The position numbers and the translations under genes were made by a program. This document shows positions 16,010 to 24,853 of a stretch of 64,000 nt of DNA, piece after piece. Position 1 is the stretch's first letter. Every line of letters starts with the position of its first letter. The stretch is from Giesbergeria sp. (GTDB lineage: Bacteria; Pseudomonadota; Gammaproteobacteria; Burkholderiales; Burkholderiaceae_C), in assembly GCA_023150295.1 (NCBI GenBank), contig JAKLLE010000001.1, positions 1-64,000 of the forward strand, read 5' to 3'. A model generated the notes under the pieces. The model had not been told where the DNA came from. It searched no databases and was given only the letters and a program-made list of their open reading frames with translations.

Positions 16010-17351
16010 TTTCTTCGATCTGAAGGCCCGCGTGCAGCACGGTGTCGTCGTGCAATGCGGCGTGCCAGACCATCAGACCCACGGGCAGTTCACCCGCAGT
16101 GTGGCAGGGCAGCGAGAGTGCGCAGCCGTCCAGCAGATTGACCGGGCTGGTGTTGCGCAGCAGCAGGGCGTTGACGCGGAAGAACTCGGCGTCGCGCGCC
16201 GCATCCAGTGCGGCGTCCTGTCCGTCGGCCGGGGCCACGCTGGCCAGCAGCGGCGCTGTGATGGGCACCGTGGGCGAGAGCAGGGCATCGTAGTCAGCCA
16301 TGCAGGCCTGCATGTCCGTGATCCAGTGTTGGCGCGAGCGCAGCAGGTCGACGTATTCCCAGGCCCGCAGCGTGGCGCCGGCCTCGATGCGCTTGCGCAC
16401 GCGCGGGTCGTAGCGCTCGCCCGCGCGCTGCAACAGTTCGCGGTGCCAGGCGTAGCTTTCGGGCGCGGCAAAGCCGTAGGCGGGCTGCTGCTGCATGGGG
16501 GGCAGGGCGATCTCGGTAATCTGCGCACCGGCCTGGCGCAGTTGTGCCAGCGTGCGTTCAAAAGCCCGGGCCACAGGGGCGTCCAGCCCGTCGAGGAACA
16601 CCGTGGTGGGCACGGCCAGCCGCAGTGCGGGCAGGGGCGCCGTGCTGCGCGCCACAAGGCGCTGGGCCAGCACCTCGTGCACCACGATGGCGTCACGCAC
16701 CGAGCGTGTGGTGGCGCACACGGTGTCCAGCGTGGTGGACAGCGGCAGTGCGCCCTGCGTGGGCACCAGCCGGGCTGTGTTCTTGAAGCCCACGACGCCA
16801 TTGAGCGCCGCCGGAATGCGGATGGAGCCGCCCGTGTCCGAGCCCAGGCCAACGAAAGCCGCCCCCGTGGCCACCGACACCGCAGCGCCCGAGGAAGAGC
16901 CGCCCGGCACGCGTGCCGGGTCACTCAGGGCGCCAAAGCGCCCGTCATAGGCCGCCGGGGTGCCATGGTGCGGGTTGACGCCCACGCCGGAAAAGGCGAA
17001 CTCGGTCATGTTGGTGCGGCCTATGACCACCCCGCCCGCTGCACGCAGTCGTGCCACGGCCGGGCTATCGGCTGTGGCGGCAGGGGCATCTGCCAGCACC
17101 ACCGACCCTGCAGGGGTGGGTTGGCCCTGCAGGTCGAACAGGTCTTTCACCGAAACGGCCAGCCCCGCCAGAGGCAGGCGCTGCAGGGCGGGGTCGGCCG
17201 CCTGGGTGAGGGCCTCGTCGAAGCAGGTGCGGGTGAACGCATGGCGGCAGGCAGCGGATTGCGCGGCGGCAATGGCGCGCTCCATTTCCTGTGGCGCGCT
17301 GGTCTGGTGCGACTGCAGCATGCGCCGGGTGGTGTCAAGGTCTGGGAGCAT
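15993..17351 (-). CDS. amidase signature family hydrolase
   Basis: 452 residues from the ATG at 17351, chosen because upstream in-frame sequence is rpsB promoter and leader. The Ser-cisSer-Lys triad of amidase-signature enzymes is visible: Lys69 in VSVKDL, serines 152-154 in GGSSSGAAV, and the nucleophile at about Ser176 in DTGGSIRIP. These enzymes hydrolyse amide bonds; GatA is the best known relative, but no gatB or gatC is adjacent and the N-terminus differs, so a metabolic amidase is likelier. No clear Shine-Dalgarno is seen. The gene is divergent from rpsB. Confidence 0.87.
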   Translation of the reverse strand: MLPDLDTTRRMLQSHQTSAPQEMERAIAAAQSAACRHAFTRTCFDEALTQAADPALQRLPLAGLAVSVKDLFDLQGQPTPAGSVVLADAPAATADSPAVARLRAAGGVVIGRTNMTEFAFSGVGVNPHHGTPAAYDGRFGALSDPARVPGGSSSGAAVSVATGAAFVGLGSDTGGSIRIPAALNGVVGFKNTARLVPTQGALPLSTTLDTVCATTRSVRDAIVVHEVLAQRLVARSTAPLPALRLAVPTTVFLDGLDAPVARAFERTLAQLRQAGAQITEIALPPMQQQPAYGFAAPESYAWHRELLQRAGERYDPRVRKRIEAGATLRAWEYVDLLRSRQHWITDMQACMADYDALLSPTVPITAPLLASVAPADGQDAALDAARDAEFFRVNALLLRNTSPVNLLDGCALSLPCHTAGELPVGLMVWHAALHDDTVLHAGLQIEETLQKQ

Positions 17352-17355
17352 GCGT

Positions 17356-17503
17356 GTGCTAGAATCTTTGGGTTTTGCTGGGAGCGGCTGCAAGCGCAGT
17401 GGCCTTGGCAAGACAAATCGCAAACCAGTCCAAACAAGGTGTTGCTGCCCGCCAGGGCGCAATTGTCGGGCTGGATTTTAGACCCAACCTTCGGAGAATC
17501 TCT
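17356..17503 (+). promoter_or_regulatory. rpsB promoter and long 5' leader
   Basis: TGTGCTAGAAT resembles an extended -10 promoter (TAGAAT at 17360-17365). No clean -35 is seen, as often with extended -10 promoters. It predicts a leader of about 130 nt before rpsB. In E. coli ribosomal protein S2 represses its own operon through the leader; a similar mechanism is possible here but not shown. The Shine-Dalgarno CGGAGAA lies close to the start. Confidence 0.55.
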
Positions 17504-18253
17504 ATGTCCGTGACCATGCGCGAAATGCTGGAAGCCGGTGTCCACTTCGGCCACCAAACCCGCTTCTGGAACCCCAAGATGGCCCCCTACATCTTTGGCC
17601 ATCGCAACAAGATCCACATCATCAACCTGGAAAAGTCGCTCCCGCTGCTCCAGGGTGCTGCCAAGTTCGCGCAGCAACTGTCGGCCAACCGCGGCAACAT
17701 CCTGATCGTCGGCACCAAGCGCCAGGCCCGTGACATCGTGGCCGCCGAAGCGCAGCGCGCTGGCGTGCCTTTCGTCAACCAGCGTTGGCTGGGCGGCATG
17801 CTGACGAACTTCAAGACCGTCAAGACCTCGATCAAGCGCCTCAAGGACATGAAGGCCCAGCAAGAAACCGGGCTGGAATCGCTGAGCAAGAAAGAGCAAC
17901 TGATGTTCGTTCGCGAGATCGAAAAGCTCGAAAAGGACATCGGCGGCATCCAGGACATGACCACGCTGCCCGACGCCATCTTCGTGGTGGACGTGGGCTT
18001 CCACAAGATCGCCATCGCCGAAGCCAAGAAGCTGGGCATTCCGCTGATCGGTGTGGTTGATACCAACCACTCGCCCGAAGGCATCGACTACGTGATCCCC
18101 GGCAACGACGACTCCGCCAAGGCCGTGGAGCTGTACGTGCGCACGATCGCCGACGCCATCGTCGAAGGCCGTAACAACGCTGTCGCCGAAGTGGTGAAAG
18201 CTGTGGGCGAGGGTTCCGACGAATTCGTGGAAGTGGAAGAGTCCGCTGCCTGA
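17504..18253 (+). CDS. rpsB: 30S ribosomal protein S2
   Basis: 249 residues starting [20 protein letters not shown], the characteristic S2 N-terminus. The ATG at 17504 follows CGGAGAA at correct spacing; the frame is open upstream but there it covers the leader. S2 joins the head of the small subunit late in assembly and helps S1 bind. It heads the long plus-strand run that ends near 32.5 kb, with tsf next after a terminator-like hairpin. Confidence 0.98.
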   Translation: MSVTMREMLEAGVHFGHQTRFWNPKMAPYIFGHRNKIHIINLEKSLPLLQGAAKFAQQLSANRGNILIVGTKRQARDIVAAEAQRAGVPFVNQRWLGGMLTNFKTVKTSIKRLKDMKAQQETGLESLSKKEQLMFVREIEKLEKDIGGIQDMTTLPDAIFVVDVGFHKIAIAEAKKLGIPLIGVVDTNHSPEGIDYVIPGNDDSAKAVELYVRTIADAIVEGRNNAVAEVVKAVGEGSDEFVEVEESAA

Positions 18254-18290
18254 GGCCCCGGCCCGCGCACTGAACTGCGCGAAAAAAAGT

Positions 18291-18315
18291 GGGGCTCGAA
18301 CAGCCCCCTTTTTTT
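18291..18315 (+). terminator. terminator/attenuator between rpsB and tsf
   Basis: GGGGCT-CGAAC-AGCCCC forms a 6-bp G/C hairpin followed by C and seven T. It lies 37 bp after rpsB and ends 36 bp before tsf. Partial termination here would set the S2 to EF-Ts ratio, as known for rpsB-tsf in E. coli. Confidence 0.75.
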
Positions 18316-18350
18316 ATCTGTTGAACTGAACTGAATACGGAGAAAACACA

Positions 18351-19271
18351 ATGGCTGCAATTACCGCAAGCATGGTTGCCGAACTGCGCGGCAAGACCGA
18401 CGCTCCCATGATGGAGTGCAAGAAGGCCCTGACCGAGGCCGACGGCGACATGGCCAAGGCCGAAGAGCTGCTGCGCGTCAAGCTGGGCACCAAGGCAGGC
18501 AAGGCCGCTTCGCGCGTGACCGCCGAAGGCGTGGTCGCCAGCTTCATCGACGGCACTACCGGCGCGCTGATCGAAGTCAACAGCGAAACCGACTTCGTGA
18601 GCAAGAACGACAGCTTCATCGCACTGGCCAAGGCTGCTGCCGAACTCGTGGCCAAGCACAGCCCCGCCAACATCGAGGCCCTGGGCGCGCTGCCCTACGC
18701 GCAAGACGGCTTTGGCCCTACGCTGGAAGAGGTGCGCAAGGGCCTGATCGGCAAGATCGGCGAAAACATGTCCTTCCGCCGTTTCAAGCAGTTCTCGGGC
18801 AGCAAGCTGGCGTCCTACCTGCACGGCACGCGCATCGGCGTGGTGGTCGAGTTTGACGGCGACGAAGCCGCCGCCAAGGACGTCGCCATGCACATCGCCG
18901 CCATGAAGCCCGTGGCACTGACCAGCAACGACGTGCCTGCCGACCTGATCGAAAAAGAGCGTTCGGTCGCTGCCGCCAAGGCCGCTGAAGACAAGGCCAA
19001 GGCCCTGGCCGAAGGCAAGCCTGTACAGTCCGACGAAATCGTTGCCAAGCGCATCGAGGGCGGTGTGCAGAAGTTCCTCAAGGAAGTCTCCCTGTTCAAC
19101 CAGGCCTTCGTGAAGAACGACAAGCAGACCGTCGAGCAGATGCTCAAGGCTGCAGGCACCACGGTCAAGGGCTTTACGCTCTACGTCGTGGGCGAAGGCA
19201 TCGAGAAGAAGCAGGACGACTTTGCTGCTGAAGTGGCTGCCCAGGTGGCAGCCGCCAAGGGCGCCGCCTGA
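18351..19271 (+). CDS. tsf: translation elongation factor Ts
   Basis: 306 residues. EF-Ts exchanges GDP for GTP on EF-Tu. The N-terminal UBA-like domain contains [17 protein letters not shown], and the core has the TDFV motif ([12 protein letters not shown]) that contacts EF-Tu. The ATG at 18351 follows ACGGAGA. Its position after rpsB and before pyrH is the standard order in proteobacteria. Confidence 0.98.
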   Translation: MAAITASMVAELRGKTDAPMMECKKALTEADGDMAKAEELLRVKLGTKAGKAASRVTAEGVVASFIDGTTGALIEVNSETDFVSKNDSFIALAKAAAELVAKHSPANIEALGALPYAQDGFGPTLEEVRKGLIGKIGENMSFRRFKQFSGSKLASYLHGTRIGVVVEFDGDEAAAKDVAMHIAAMKPVALTSNDVPADLIEKERSVAAAKAAEDKAKALAEGKPVQSDEIVAKRIEGGVQKFLKEVSLFNQAFVKNDKQTVEQMLKAAGTTVKGFTLYVVGEGIEKKQDDFAAEVAAQVAAAKGAA

Positions 19272-19330
19272 TTTTTGCTGCCGCGCCTGCCGTCGATTGA
19301 CTCAACCCCCTTTCACCTATGGAGCCTGCC

Positions 19331-20053
19331 ATGACCGTCGCCACCCCAGCCTACAAGCGGATTTTGCTCAAGCTGTCGGGTGAGGCGCTCATGGGGGACG
19401 ACGCCTTCGGCATCAACCGCGCGACCATCGTGCGCATGGTGCAGGAGGTGGCTGAGGTCACCCGCATGGGCGTGGAGGTGGCGGTGGTGATCGGCGGCGG
19501 CAATATCTTCCGCGGCGTGGCCGGTGGTGCCGAGGGCATGGACCGCGCCACCGCCGACTACATGGGCATGCTGGCCACGGTGATGAACGCCCTGGCCCTG
19601 GCCGACGCGATGGACAAGCAGGGCCTGACGGCCCGCGTCATGTCCGCCATCTCGATCGAGCAGGTGGTGGAGCCCTACGTGCGCCCCAAGGCGCTGCAGT
19701 ACCTCGAAGAGGGCAAGGTGGTGGTGTTTGCCGCAGGCACGGGCAACCCCTTCTTCACCACCGACACGGCTGCTGCACTGCGTGGTGCCGAAATCGGTGC
19801 CGAGCTGGTGCTCAAGGCCACCAAGGTCGATGGCGTGTACACCGCCGATCCGCACAAGGACCCGACGGCCACGCGCTATGCCCAACTCAGCTTCGACGAA
19901 GCCATGGTGCGCAATCTGGGCATCATGGACGCCACGGCCTTTGCGCTGTGCCGTGACCAGAAACTGCCCGTCAAGGTGTTCTCGATCTTCAAGCCCGGTG
20001 CGCTCAAGCGCGTGGTGCTGGGCGAGGATGAAGGCACCCTGGTGTACGCCTGA
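19331..20053 (+). CDS. pyrH: uridylate kinase (UMP kinase)
   Basis: 240 residues from the ATG at 19331, which has GGAG ten bases upstream; an ATG 12 bases earlier in frame is less likely. PyrH phosphorylates UMP to UDP and is essential, hexameric and GTP-activated. The amino-acid-kinase fold is evident from [15 protein letters not shown] near the start, [10 protein letters not shown], and a later [10 protein letters not shown] segment. It follows tsf and is followed after 27 bp by frr. Confidence 0.97.
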   Translation: MTVATPAYKRILLKLSGEALMGDDAFGINRATIVRMVQEVAEVTRMGVEVAVVIGGGNIFRGVAGGAEGMDRATADYMGMLATVMNALALADAMDKQGLTARVMSAISIEQVVEPYVRPKALQYLEEGKVVVFAAGTGNPFFTTDTAAALRGAEIGAELVLKATKVDGVYTADPHKDPTATRYAQLSFDEAMVRNLGIMDATAFALCRDQKLPVKVFSIFKPGALKRVVLGEDEGTLVYA

Positions 20054-20080
20054 CGTCCATCCCCGTGTGAGGAGAAAAAC

Positions 20081-20638
20081 ATGATCGCCGACATCAAGAA
20101 GAATGCAGAGGCCAAGATGGGCCAGTCCATCGCGGCTTTCAAAAACAACCTCGCCAAGATCCGCACCGGCCGCGCCAGCCCTGGGCTGCTCGACAGCGTG
20201 CAGGTCGAGTACTACGGCTCCATGGTGCCGCTGTCCCAGGTGGCCAACGTGTCCTTGCTGGACTCGCGCACGCTGAGCGTGCAGCCCTGGGAAAAAGGCA
20301 TGGGTGCCAAGATCGAGAAGGCCATTCGCGAAAGCGACCTGGGTTTGAACCCCGCCAGCATGGGCGATCTGATCCGCGTGCCGCTGCCGCCCATGAGCGA
20401 AGAGCGCCGCAAGGAAATGACCAAGCTGGCACGCAACGAAGGCGAGGCCGCCAAGGTGGCCGTGCGCAACCTGCGCCGCGATGCCAACGAAGCCGTCAAG
20501 AAGCTGGTCAAGGACAAGCAGGCGTCCGAAGACGACCAGAAGCGCGCCGAGGCCGACATCCAGAAGGTCACCGACCGGCACATTGCCGAGATCGACACGC
20601 TGGTTGCTTCCAAGGAACAGGAGATCATGGCAGTCTGA
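20081..20638 (+). CDS. frr: ribosome recycling factor
   Basis: 185 residues, the standard length. RRF splits post-termination ribosomes together with EF-G. The family motifs [11 protein letters not shown] and [16 protein letters not shown] are present, as is the C-terminal helix [17 protein letters not shown] strong Shine-Dalgarno (TGAGGAGA) precedes the start. Confidence 0.98.
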   Translation: MIADIKKNAEAKMGQSIAAFKNNLAKIRTGRASPGLLDSVQVEYYGSMVPLSQVANVSLLDSRTLSVQPWEKGMGAKIEKAIRESDLGLNPASMGDLIRVPLPPMSEERRKEMTKLARNEGEAAKVAVRNLRRDANEAVKKLVKDKQASEDDQKRAEADIQKVTDRHIAEIDTLVASKEQEIMAV

Positions 20639-20646
20639 CGGCTGCC

Positions 20647-21372
20647 ATGGTTCACATTCCTTCCATGGCTGCTGCTTTGGTGCCGCCACGGCATGTGGCC
20701 ATCGTCATGGATGGCAACGGCCGCTGGGCCCAGCGCCGTTTTCTTCCGCGCCTGGCAGGTCACCGGCAGGGCGTGGAGTCGCTGCGCCGCTGCGTGCAGG
20801 CCTGCGCCCAGCGCGGCATTGGCGTGCTCACGGTGTTCGCGTTTTCGTCCGAGAACTGGAACCGCCCGCAGGACGAGGTGTCAGGCCTGATGGAACTGCT
20901 GGCCAAGGCCCTCACGCGCGAAGTGCCGCAACTGTGCAAGGACGGCGTGCGCCTGCACTTTGTGGGCGAGCGCACCGGTCTGTCCGACAAGGTGCGCGAA
21001 GGCCTGGCCCAGGCCGAGCGCGAAACGGCGCACAACAGCCGCCTCATCCTCAACGTGTGCTTCAACTACGGCGGCCGCTGGGACATGGCCCAGGCGGCAG
21101 CGCAACTCGCCGCGCGCGGCGAAGCCATCACCGAAGCCAGCCTGGACCGCGCCATGGCCTTGTCGCACGTGCCGGACCCGGACCTGTTGATCCGCACCGG
21201 CGGCGAGATGCGCCTGAGCAACTTTCTGCTTTGGCAGGCGGCCTACACAGAGCTGGTGTTCAGCGACCGCCTGTGGCCCGAATTCGATGAAGCGGCGCTG
21301 GACGAGGCCATTGCCGCCTTCCACGCCCGCGAGCGCCGTTTTGGCAAGACCTCAGAACAAGTGAAAGCTTGA
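20647..21372 (+). CDS. uppS: undecaprenyl diphosphate synthase (cis-prenyltransferase)
   Basis: 241 residues from the ATG at 20647; a start at 20665 is also possible and neither has a clear Shine-Dalgarno. UppS adds eight isopentenyl units to farnesyl diphosphate to make the C55 lipid carrier for peptidoglycan and O-antigen. The catalytic Asp22 sits in HVAIVMDGNGRWA, and later motifs FSSENWNRP and DLLIRTGGEMRLSNFLLWQ are diagnostic. It is 8 bp from frr and 1 bp from cdsA, so it is cotranscribed. Confidence 0.97.
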   Translation: MVHIPSMAAALVPPRHVAIVMDGNGRWAQRRFLPRLAGHRQGVESLRRCVQACAQRGIGVLTVFAFSSENWNRPQDEVSGLMELLAKALTREVPQLCKDGVRLHFVGERTGLSDKVREGLAQAERETAHNSRLILNVCFNYGGRWDMAQAAAQLAARGEAITEASLDRAMALSHVPDPDLLIRTGGEMRLSNFLLWQAAYTELVFSDRLWPEFDEAALDEAIAAFHARERRFGKTSEQVKA

Positions 21373-21373
21373 C

Positions 21374-22228
21374 ATGCTCAAGCAGCGCATTCTTACTGCC
21401 CTGGTTCTGTTGGCCATTTTGCTGCCCGCCTTGTTTTACCCGTCACCCGTGCCGTTCACGGCGGTCATTCTGGTGCTGATGGCGGCGGCGGCCTGGGAAT
21501 GGGGGCGGCTCAATGCCTGCGGGCCTGTGGGTTCGGTGCTGGTGGGCGCTGCCTGCCTGGCGCTGTGCGCTGCGTCCTGGGCGCTGGGCTGGGTGCAGCG
21601 CCCCCTGGGGGCGCTCTGGCTGGCTGGCGGTGCCTGCTGGGTGCTGGGCAGCGCCTGGCTGCTGCGTGCGGGCGTGCCTGGGTGGCCGCGGGTTCCGGCG
21701 GCGCTGAGGCTGGTGGCGGGCATTGCCGCGCTGTGGTTGGCCTGGCTGGCTGTGGTGCAGGCGCGCGCGCTGGGCGTCAATTTTTTGCTTTCGGTGATGT
21801 GTCTGGTCTGGATGGCCGACATCGCCGCCTACTTTGCGGGCCGCAAGTTTGGCCTGCGCTTCACGCGCGCCAAGTTGGCGCCCTCCATCAGTCCCGGCAA
21901 GAGCTGGGAGGGCGTATGGGGTGGCGTGGCGGGCGTGCTGTTGCTGGCGCTCGCATGGGTGCTTGCCGATGTGCATTTCCAGGCCGATCAACCGAGCTTC
22001 TACACCGTGGTGGCGCGCCAGGGCTGGTGGCTGTTGCTCGCCGTGGCCTTGTTCATGACGGCCATGAGCGTGGCGGGTGACCTGGTGGAATCGCTCATCA
22101 AGCGCAGCGCGGGCGTCAAGGACAGCAGCCAGTTGCTGCCCGGCCATGGCGGTGTGCTCGACCGCGTGGACGCGCTGCTGCCCACGCTGCCGCTGGCCCT
22201 GATGATCACAACGCTGCTCTTCCCATGA
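21374..22228 (+). CDS. cdsA: phosphatidate cytidylyltransferase (CDP-diglyceride synthase)
   Basis: 284 residues, largely hydrophobic, with about eight membrane segments. It makes CDP-diacylglycerol from phosphatidate and CTP, the precursor of all phospholipids. The family signature is near the C-terminus: SLIKRSAGVKDSSQLLPGHG followed by LDRVD; SPGKSWEG is an earlier conserved site. The stop overlaps the dxr start by 4 bp (ATGA), indicating translational coupling. Confidence 0.96.
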   Translation: MLKQRILTALVLLAILLPALFYPSPVPFTAVILVLMAAAAWEWGRLNACGPVGSVLVGAACLALCAASWALGWVQRPLGALWLAGGACWVLGSAWLLRAGVPGWPRVPAALRLVAGIAALWLAWLAVVQARALGVNFLLSVMCLVWMADIAAYFAGRKFGLRFTRAKLAPSISPGKSWEGVWGGVAGVLLLALAWVLADVHFQADQPSFYTVVARQGWWLLLAVALFMTAMSVAGDLVESLIKRSAGVKDSSQLLPGHGGVLDRVDALLPTLPLALMITTLLFP

Positions 22229-23412
22229 AACAACGCATCACGGTGCTCGGATCGACGGGATCCATAGGCACCAACACGCTGGATGTGGTGGCGCGCCACC
22301 CCGAGCGCTTCGAAGTCTTTGCACTCAGCGCGGCCACGCAGGTCGATGCGCTGCTGGCGCAGTGCGCACGCTTTGCCCCGCGCTACGCCGTGATGGCCAG
22401 CCCGGAACATGCGCGCGAGCTGGCCGAAAGATGTAAGCAAAATGGGCTTGCAACGCAGGTGATTCAAGCGCAAGACGCTATCGAAATAATAGCATCTCAT
22501 GCTGAAGTGGATGTGGTGATGGCGGCCATTGTCGGCGCGGCCGGGCTGGCGCCCTGCCTGGCGGCGGCGCGTGCGGGCAAGCGCCTGCTGCTGGCCAACA
22601 AGGAGGCGCTGGTGGTGGGGGGCGAGGTCTTCCTGCAGGCCGTGCGCGAAGGGGGTGCCACGCTGTTGCCCATCGACAGCGAGCATTCGGCCATCTTCCA
22701 GTCCCTGCCCGAAGACCCATCCACCTGGCAGCGCCGCGTGGACAAGATCATCCTCACCGCATCGGGCGGTCCGTTCCGCCAGCGCGATCCCCACACCTTG
22801 CGTGAGGTTACGCCAGAGCAGGCCTGCGCCCACCCCAACTGGGTCATGGGGCGCAAGATCTCGGTCGATTCGGCCACCATGATGAACAAGGCGCTTGAGG
22901 TCATCGAGGCGCGGTACCTCTTCGGCCTGCCGCCGCGCAAGCTGGACGTGGTCATCCACCCGCAAAGCATCATCCATTCGATGGTGCAGTACACCGACAC
23001 GTCGGTGGTGGCGCAGTTGGGCACGCCCGACATGCGCGTGCCCATCGCCTACGGGCTGGGCTGGCCCGAGCGCGTGGCGTCGGGGGCTGCGGCGCTCGAC
23101 TTCCATGCCCTGGGCGCCATGACCTTCGAGGCCATCGACGACCACGGGCATCCCGAGCGTTTTCCGGGCCTGCGCCTGGCCTGGGAGGCGCTGGAGGCGC
23201 CTGCAGGTACCACAGCCGTGCTCAACGCGGCCAACGAGGTGGCCGTGGCGAGCTTTCTGGAGCGGCGCATCCGCTTCGACCAGATCCATGCACTGAACCT
23301 GGAAACTTTGTCCAGCGTGGCAGTCTCCAAGCCCGAATCGCTCGACGACCTGCTGGCGCTGGACCAGCAAGCCCGCTCCAGCGCACAACGCATTGCGCAG
23401 CGGCTGGCCTGA
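22225..23412 (+). CDS. dxr: 1-deoxy-D-xylulose 5-phosphate reductoisomerase
   Basis: 395 residues, full length. Dxr converts DXP to 2-C-methyl-D-erythritol 4-phosphate with NADPH, the committed step of the MEP isoprenoid pathway and the target of fosmidomycin. The NADPH motif is ITVLGSTGSIGTNTLDV, and active-site segments AAIVGAAGL, LLANKEALVVGG and SGGPFR are intact. Residues about 71-90 are encoded by a copy of the dispersed repeat (22437-22493), with AT-rich codons unlike the rest of the gene; the region is about the same length as in E. coli Dxr as I recall it, so function should be kept. Confidence 0.97.
   Translation: MKQRITVLGSTGSIGTNTLDVVARHPERFEVFALSAATQVDALLAQCARFAPRYAVMASPEHARELAERCKQNGLATQVIQAQDAIEIIASHAEVDVVMAAIVGAAGLAPCLAAARAGKRLLLANKEALVVGGEVFLQAVREGGATLLPIDSEHSAIFQSLPEDPSTWQRRVDKIILTASGGPFRQRDPHTLREVTPEQACAHPNWVMGRKISVDSATMMNKALEVIEARYLFGLPPRKLDVVIHPQSIIHSMVQYTDTSVVAQLGTPDMRVPIAYGLGWPERVASGAAALDFHALGAMTFEAIDDHGHPERFPGLRLAWEALEAPAGTTAVLNAANEVAVASFLERRIRFDQIHALNLETLSSVAVSKPESLDDLLALDQQARSSAQRIAQRLA
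22437..22493 (+). repeat. dispersed repeat embedded in frame in dxr
   Basis: The core CAAGCGCAAGACGCTAT followed by AAATAATAGC matches the lpxB copy closely, and the upstream GCAAAATGGGCTTGCAACGC resembles the left part of the copy at 39640. It is read as QAQDAIEIIA, the same phase as the other coding copies. Local base composition drops sharply against the flanking dxr codons. Confidence 0.6.
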
Positions 23413-23445
23413 TCGAGTGGGCCACACCACGCCACGGGAGTTTTC

Positions 23446-24807
23446 ATGCTGACCCTTGTTGCCTTCATCGTTGCCATTGGCCTCTTGATTGCCGTGCACG
23501 AATACGGCCACTACCGTGTGGCCGTGGCCTGTGGCGTGAAGGTGCTGCGGTTTTCGGTGGGTTTTGGCAAGCCTTTGCTGCGCTGGCAGCCCAAGGGCTC
23601 GCCCACCGAGTTCGTCGTGGGCGCCTTCCCGTTGGGGGGCTTTGTGCGCATGCTGGACGAGCGTGAAGCGCCCGTGCCGCCCGAAGAACGCCACCTCGCC
23701 TTCAACACGCAGCCGCTGCGCTCGCGCGCACTCATCGTGGCCGCCGGGCCGGTGGCCAACCTGGTGCTGGCCGTGGCGCTGTATGCGCTGGTCAACTGGA
23801 TGGGCGTGCAGGAGCCCATGGCCTATCTGTCCAAGCCGGTGGCGGGCTCGGTGGCGCAGTCGGCTGGCCTGCAAGGTGGCGAGTTGGTGCGCCGTGCCGC
23901 GCTGGGTGATGAGGATGAGATGCCCGTGCGTTCCTTTGAGGACCTGCGCTGGCTGCTGGCCCGCGGGGCACTGGAATCGCGGGCCGCGCGCCTGGTCGTC
24001 GAGCCCACGCCAGGCGCTGCCGAGCGCACCGTGCACCTGGCGCTGCAGGATATCGACACCCGCAATGCCGACCACCGCTTGATGCAGCTCATCGGCATCA
24101 CCGGCCCCTGGACCCAGCCCCTGGTGGGTGAGCTGGTGGCGGGTGGTGCGGGCGAGCGCTCGGGCCTGCAGGCGGGTGATGTGGTGCTGCGCGTCGGTGC
24201 CACCGATGTGGTGGACGGGGCCCAGTTGCGCGCCTTGATCCGGGGTTCTGTGCAGGGCCAGGAGCCGCTGGCCCAGACCTGGCGCGTCGAGCGCGCGGGC
24301 CGGGTGCTGGAGCTGCAGGTGCTGCCCGAAGTGCAGCAGGAGCAGGGTGAAACCATTGGCCGCATTGGCGCCTACGTGGGCGGGCGCCCCCAGTTTGCGA
24401 CCGTGCAGTACGGGCCGCTGGAAGGCGTACTCAAGGGGGCGGAGCGCACCTGGCAGGTGTCCGTGCTCACGCTCAAGATGATGGGGCGCATGCTGATCGG
24501 CGAGGCCTCGCTCAAGAACATCAGCGGCCCGCTGACGATTGCCGACTATGCGGGACGGTCCGCCAGCCTGGGGCTGGCGCAGTACCTGGGTTTTCTGGCG
24601 CTGATCAGCGTGAGTCTGGGTGTGTTGAACCTCTTGCCGCTGCCCGTCCTAGATGGGGGGCACCTGATGTATTATCTTTGGGAGGGTGTGACGGGCAGGA
24701 GCGTCTCGGACGCCTGGATGGAGCGCCTGCAGCGCGGCGGTGTTGCCGTGCTGTTTCTGATGATGTCCATCGCCTTGTTCAACGATCTCACCCGGCTCTT
24801 TGGCTAA
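23446..24807 (+). CDS. rseP: site-2 zinc metalloprotease RseP (regulated intramembrane proteolysis)
   Basis: 453 residues. Inner-membrane protease that cleaves anti-sigma factor RseA and signal peptide remnants. The zinc site HEYGH is at residues 18-22 within the first membrane helix, and the third ligand motif is in NLLPLPVLDGGH near the C-terminus. Two PDZ-like domains lie between. Its place just before bamA is conserved in proteobacteria and fits its role in envelope stress control. Confidence 0.96.
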   Translation: MLTLVAFIVAIGLLIAVHEYGHYRVAVACGVKVLRFSVGFGKPLLRWQPKGSPTEFVVGAFPLGGFVRMLDEREAPVPPEERHLAFNTQPLRSRALIVAAGPVANLVLAVALYALVNWMGVQEPMAYLSKPVAGSVAQSAGLQGGELVRRAALGDEDEMPVRSFEDLRWLLARGALESRAARLVVEPTPGAAERTVHLALQDIDTRNADHRLMQLIGITGPWTQPLVGELVAGGAGERSGLQAGDVVLRVGATDVVDGAQLRALIRGSVQGQEPLAQTWRVERAGRVLELQVLPEVQQEQGETIGRIGAYVGGRPQFATVQYGPLEGVLKGAERTWQVSVLTLKMMGRMLIGEASLKNISGPLTIADYAGRSASLGLAQYLGFLALISVSLGVLNLLPLPVLDGGHLMYYLWEGVTGRSVSDAWMERLQRGGVAVLFLMMSIALFNDLTRLFG

Positions 24808-24853
24808 CCTACTGGCTGCCCTGGCATGCGCTGGGGTGGCACCGGTTTCATTC

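Noticed and set aside
15993-17351. gatA for the amidase gene
   Set aside because: No gatB or gatC neighbour and the N-terminal part differs, so only the amidase family is called.
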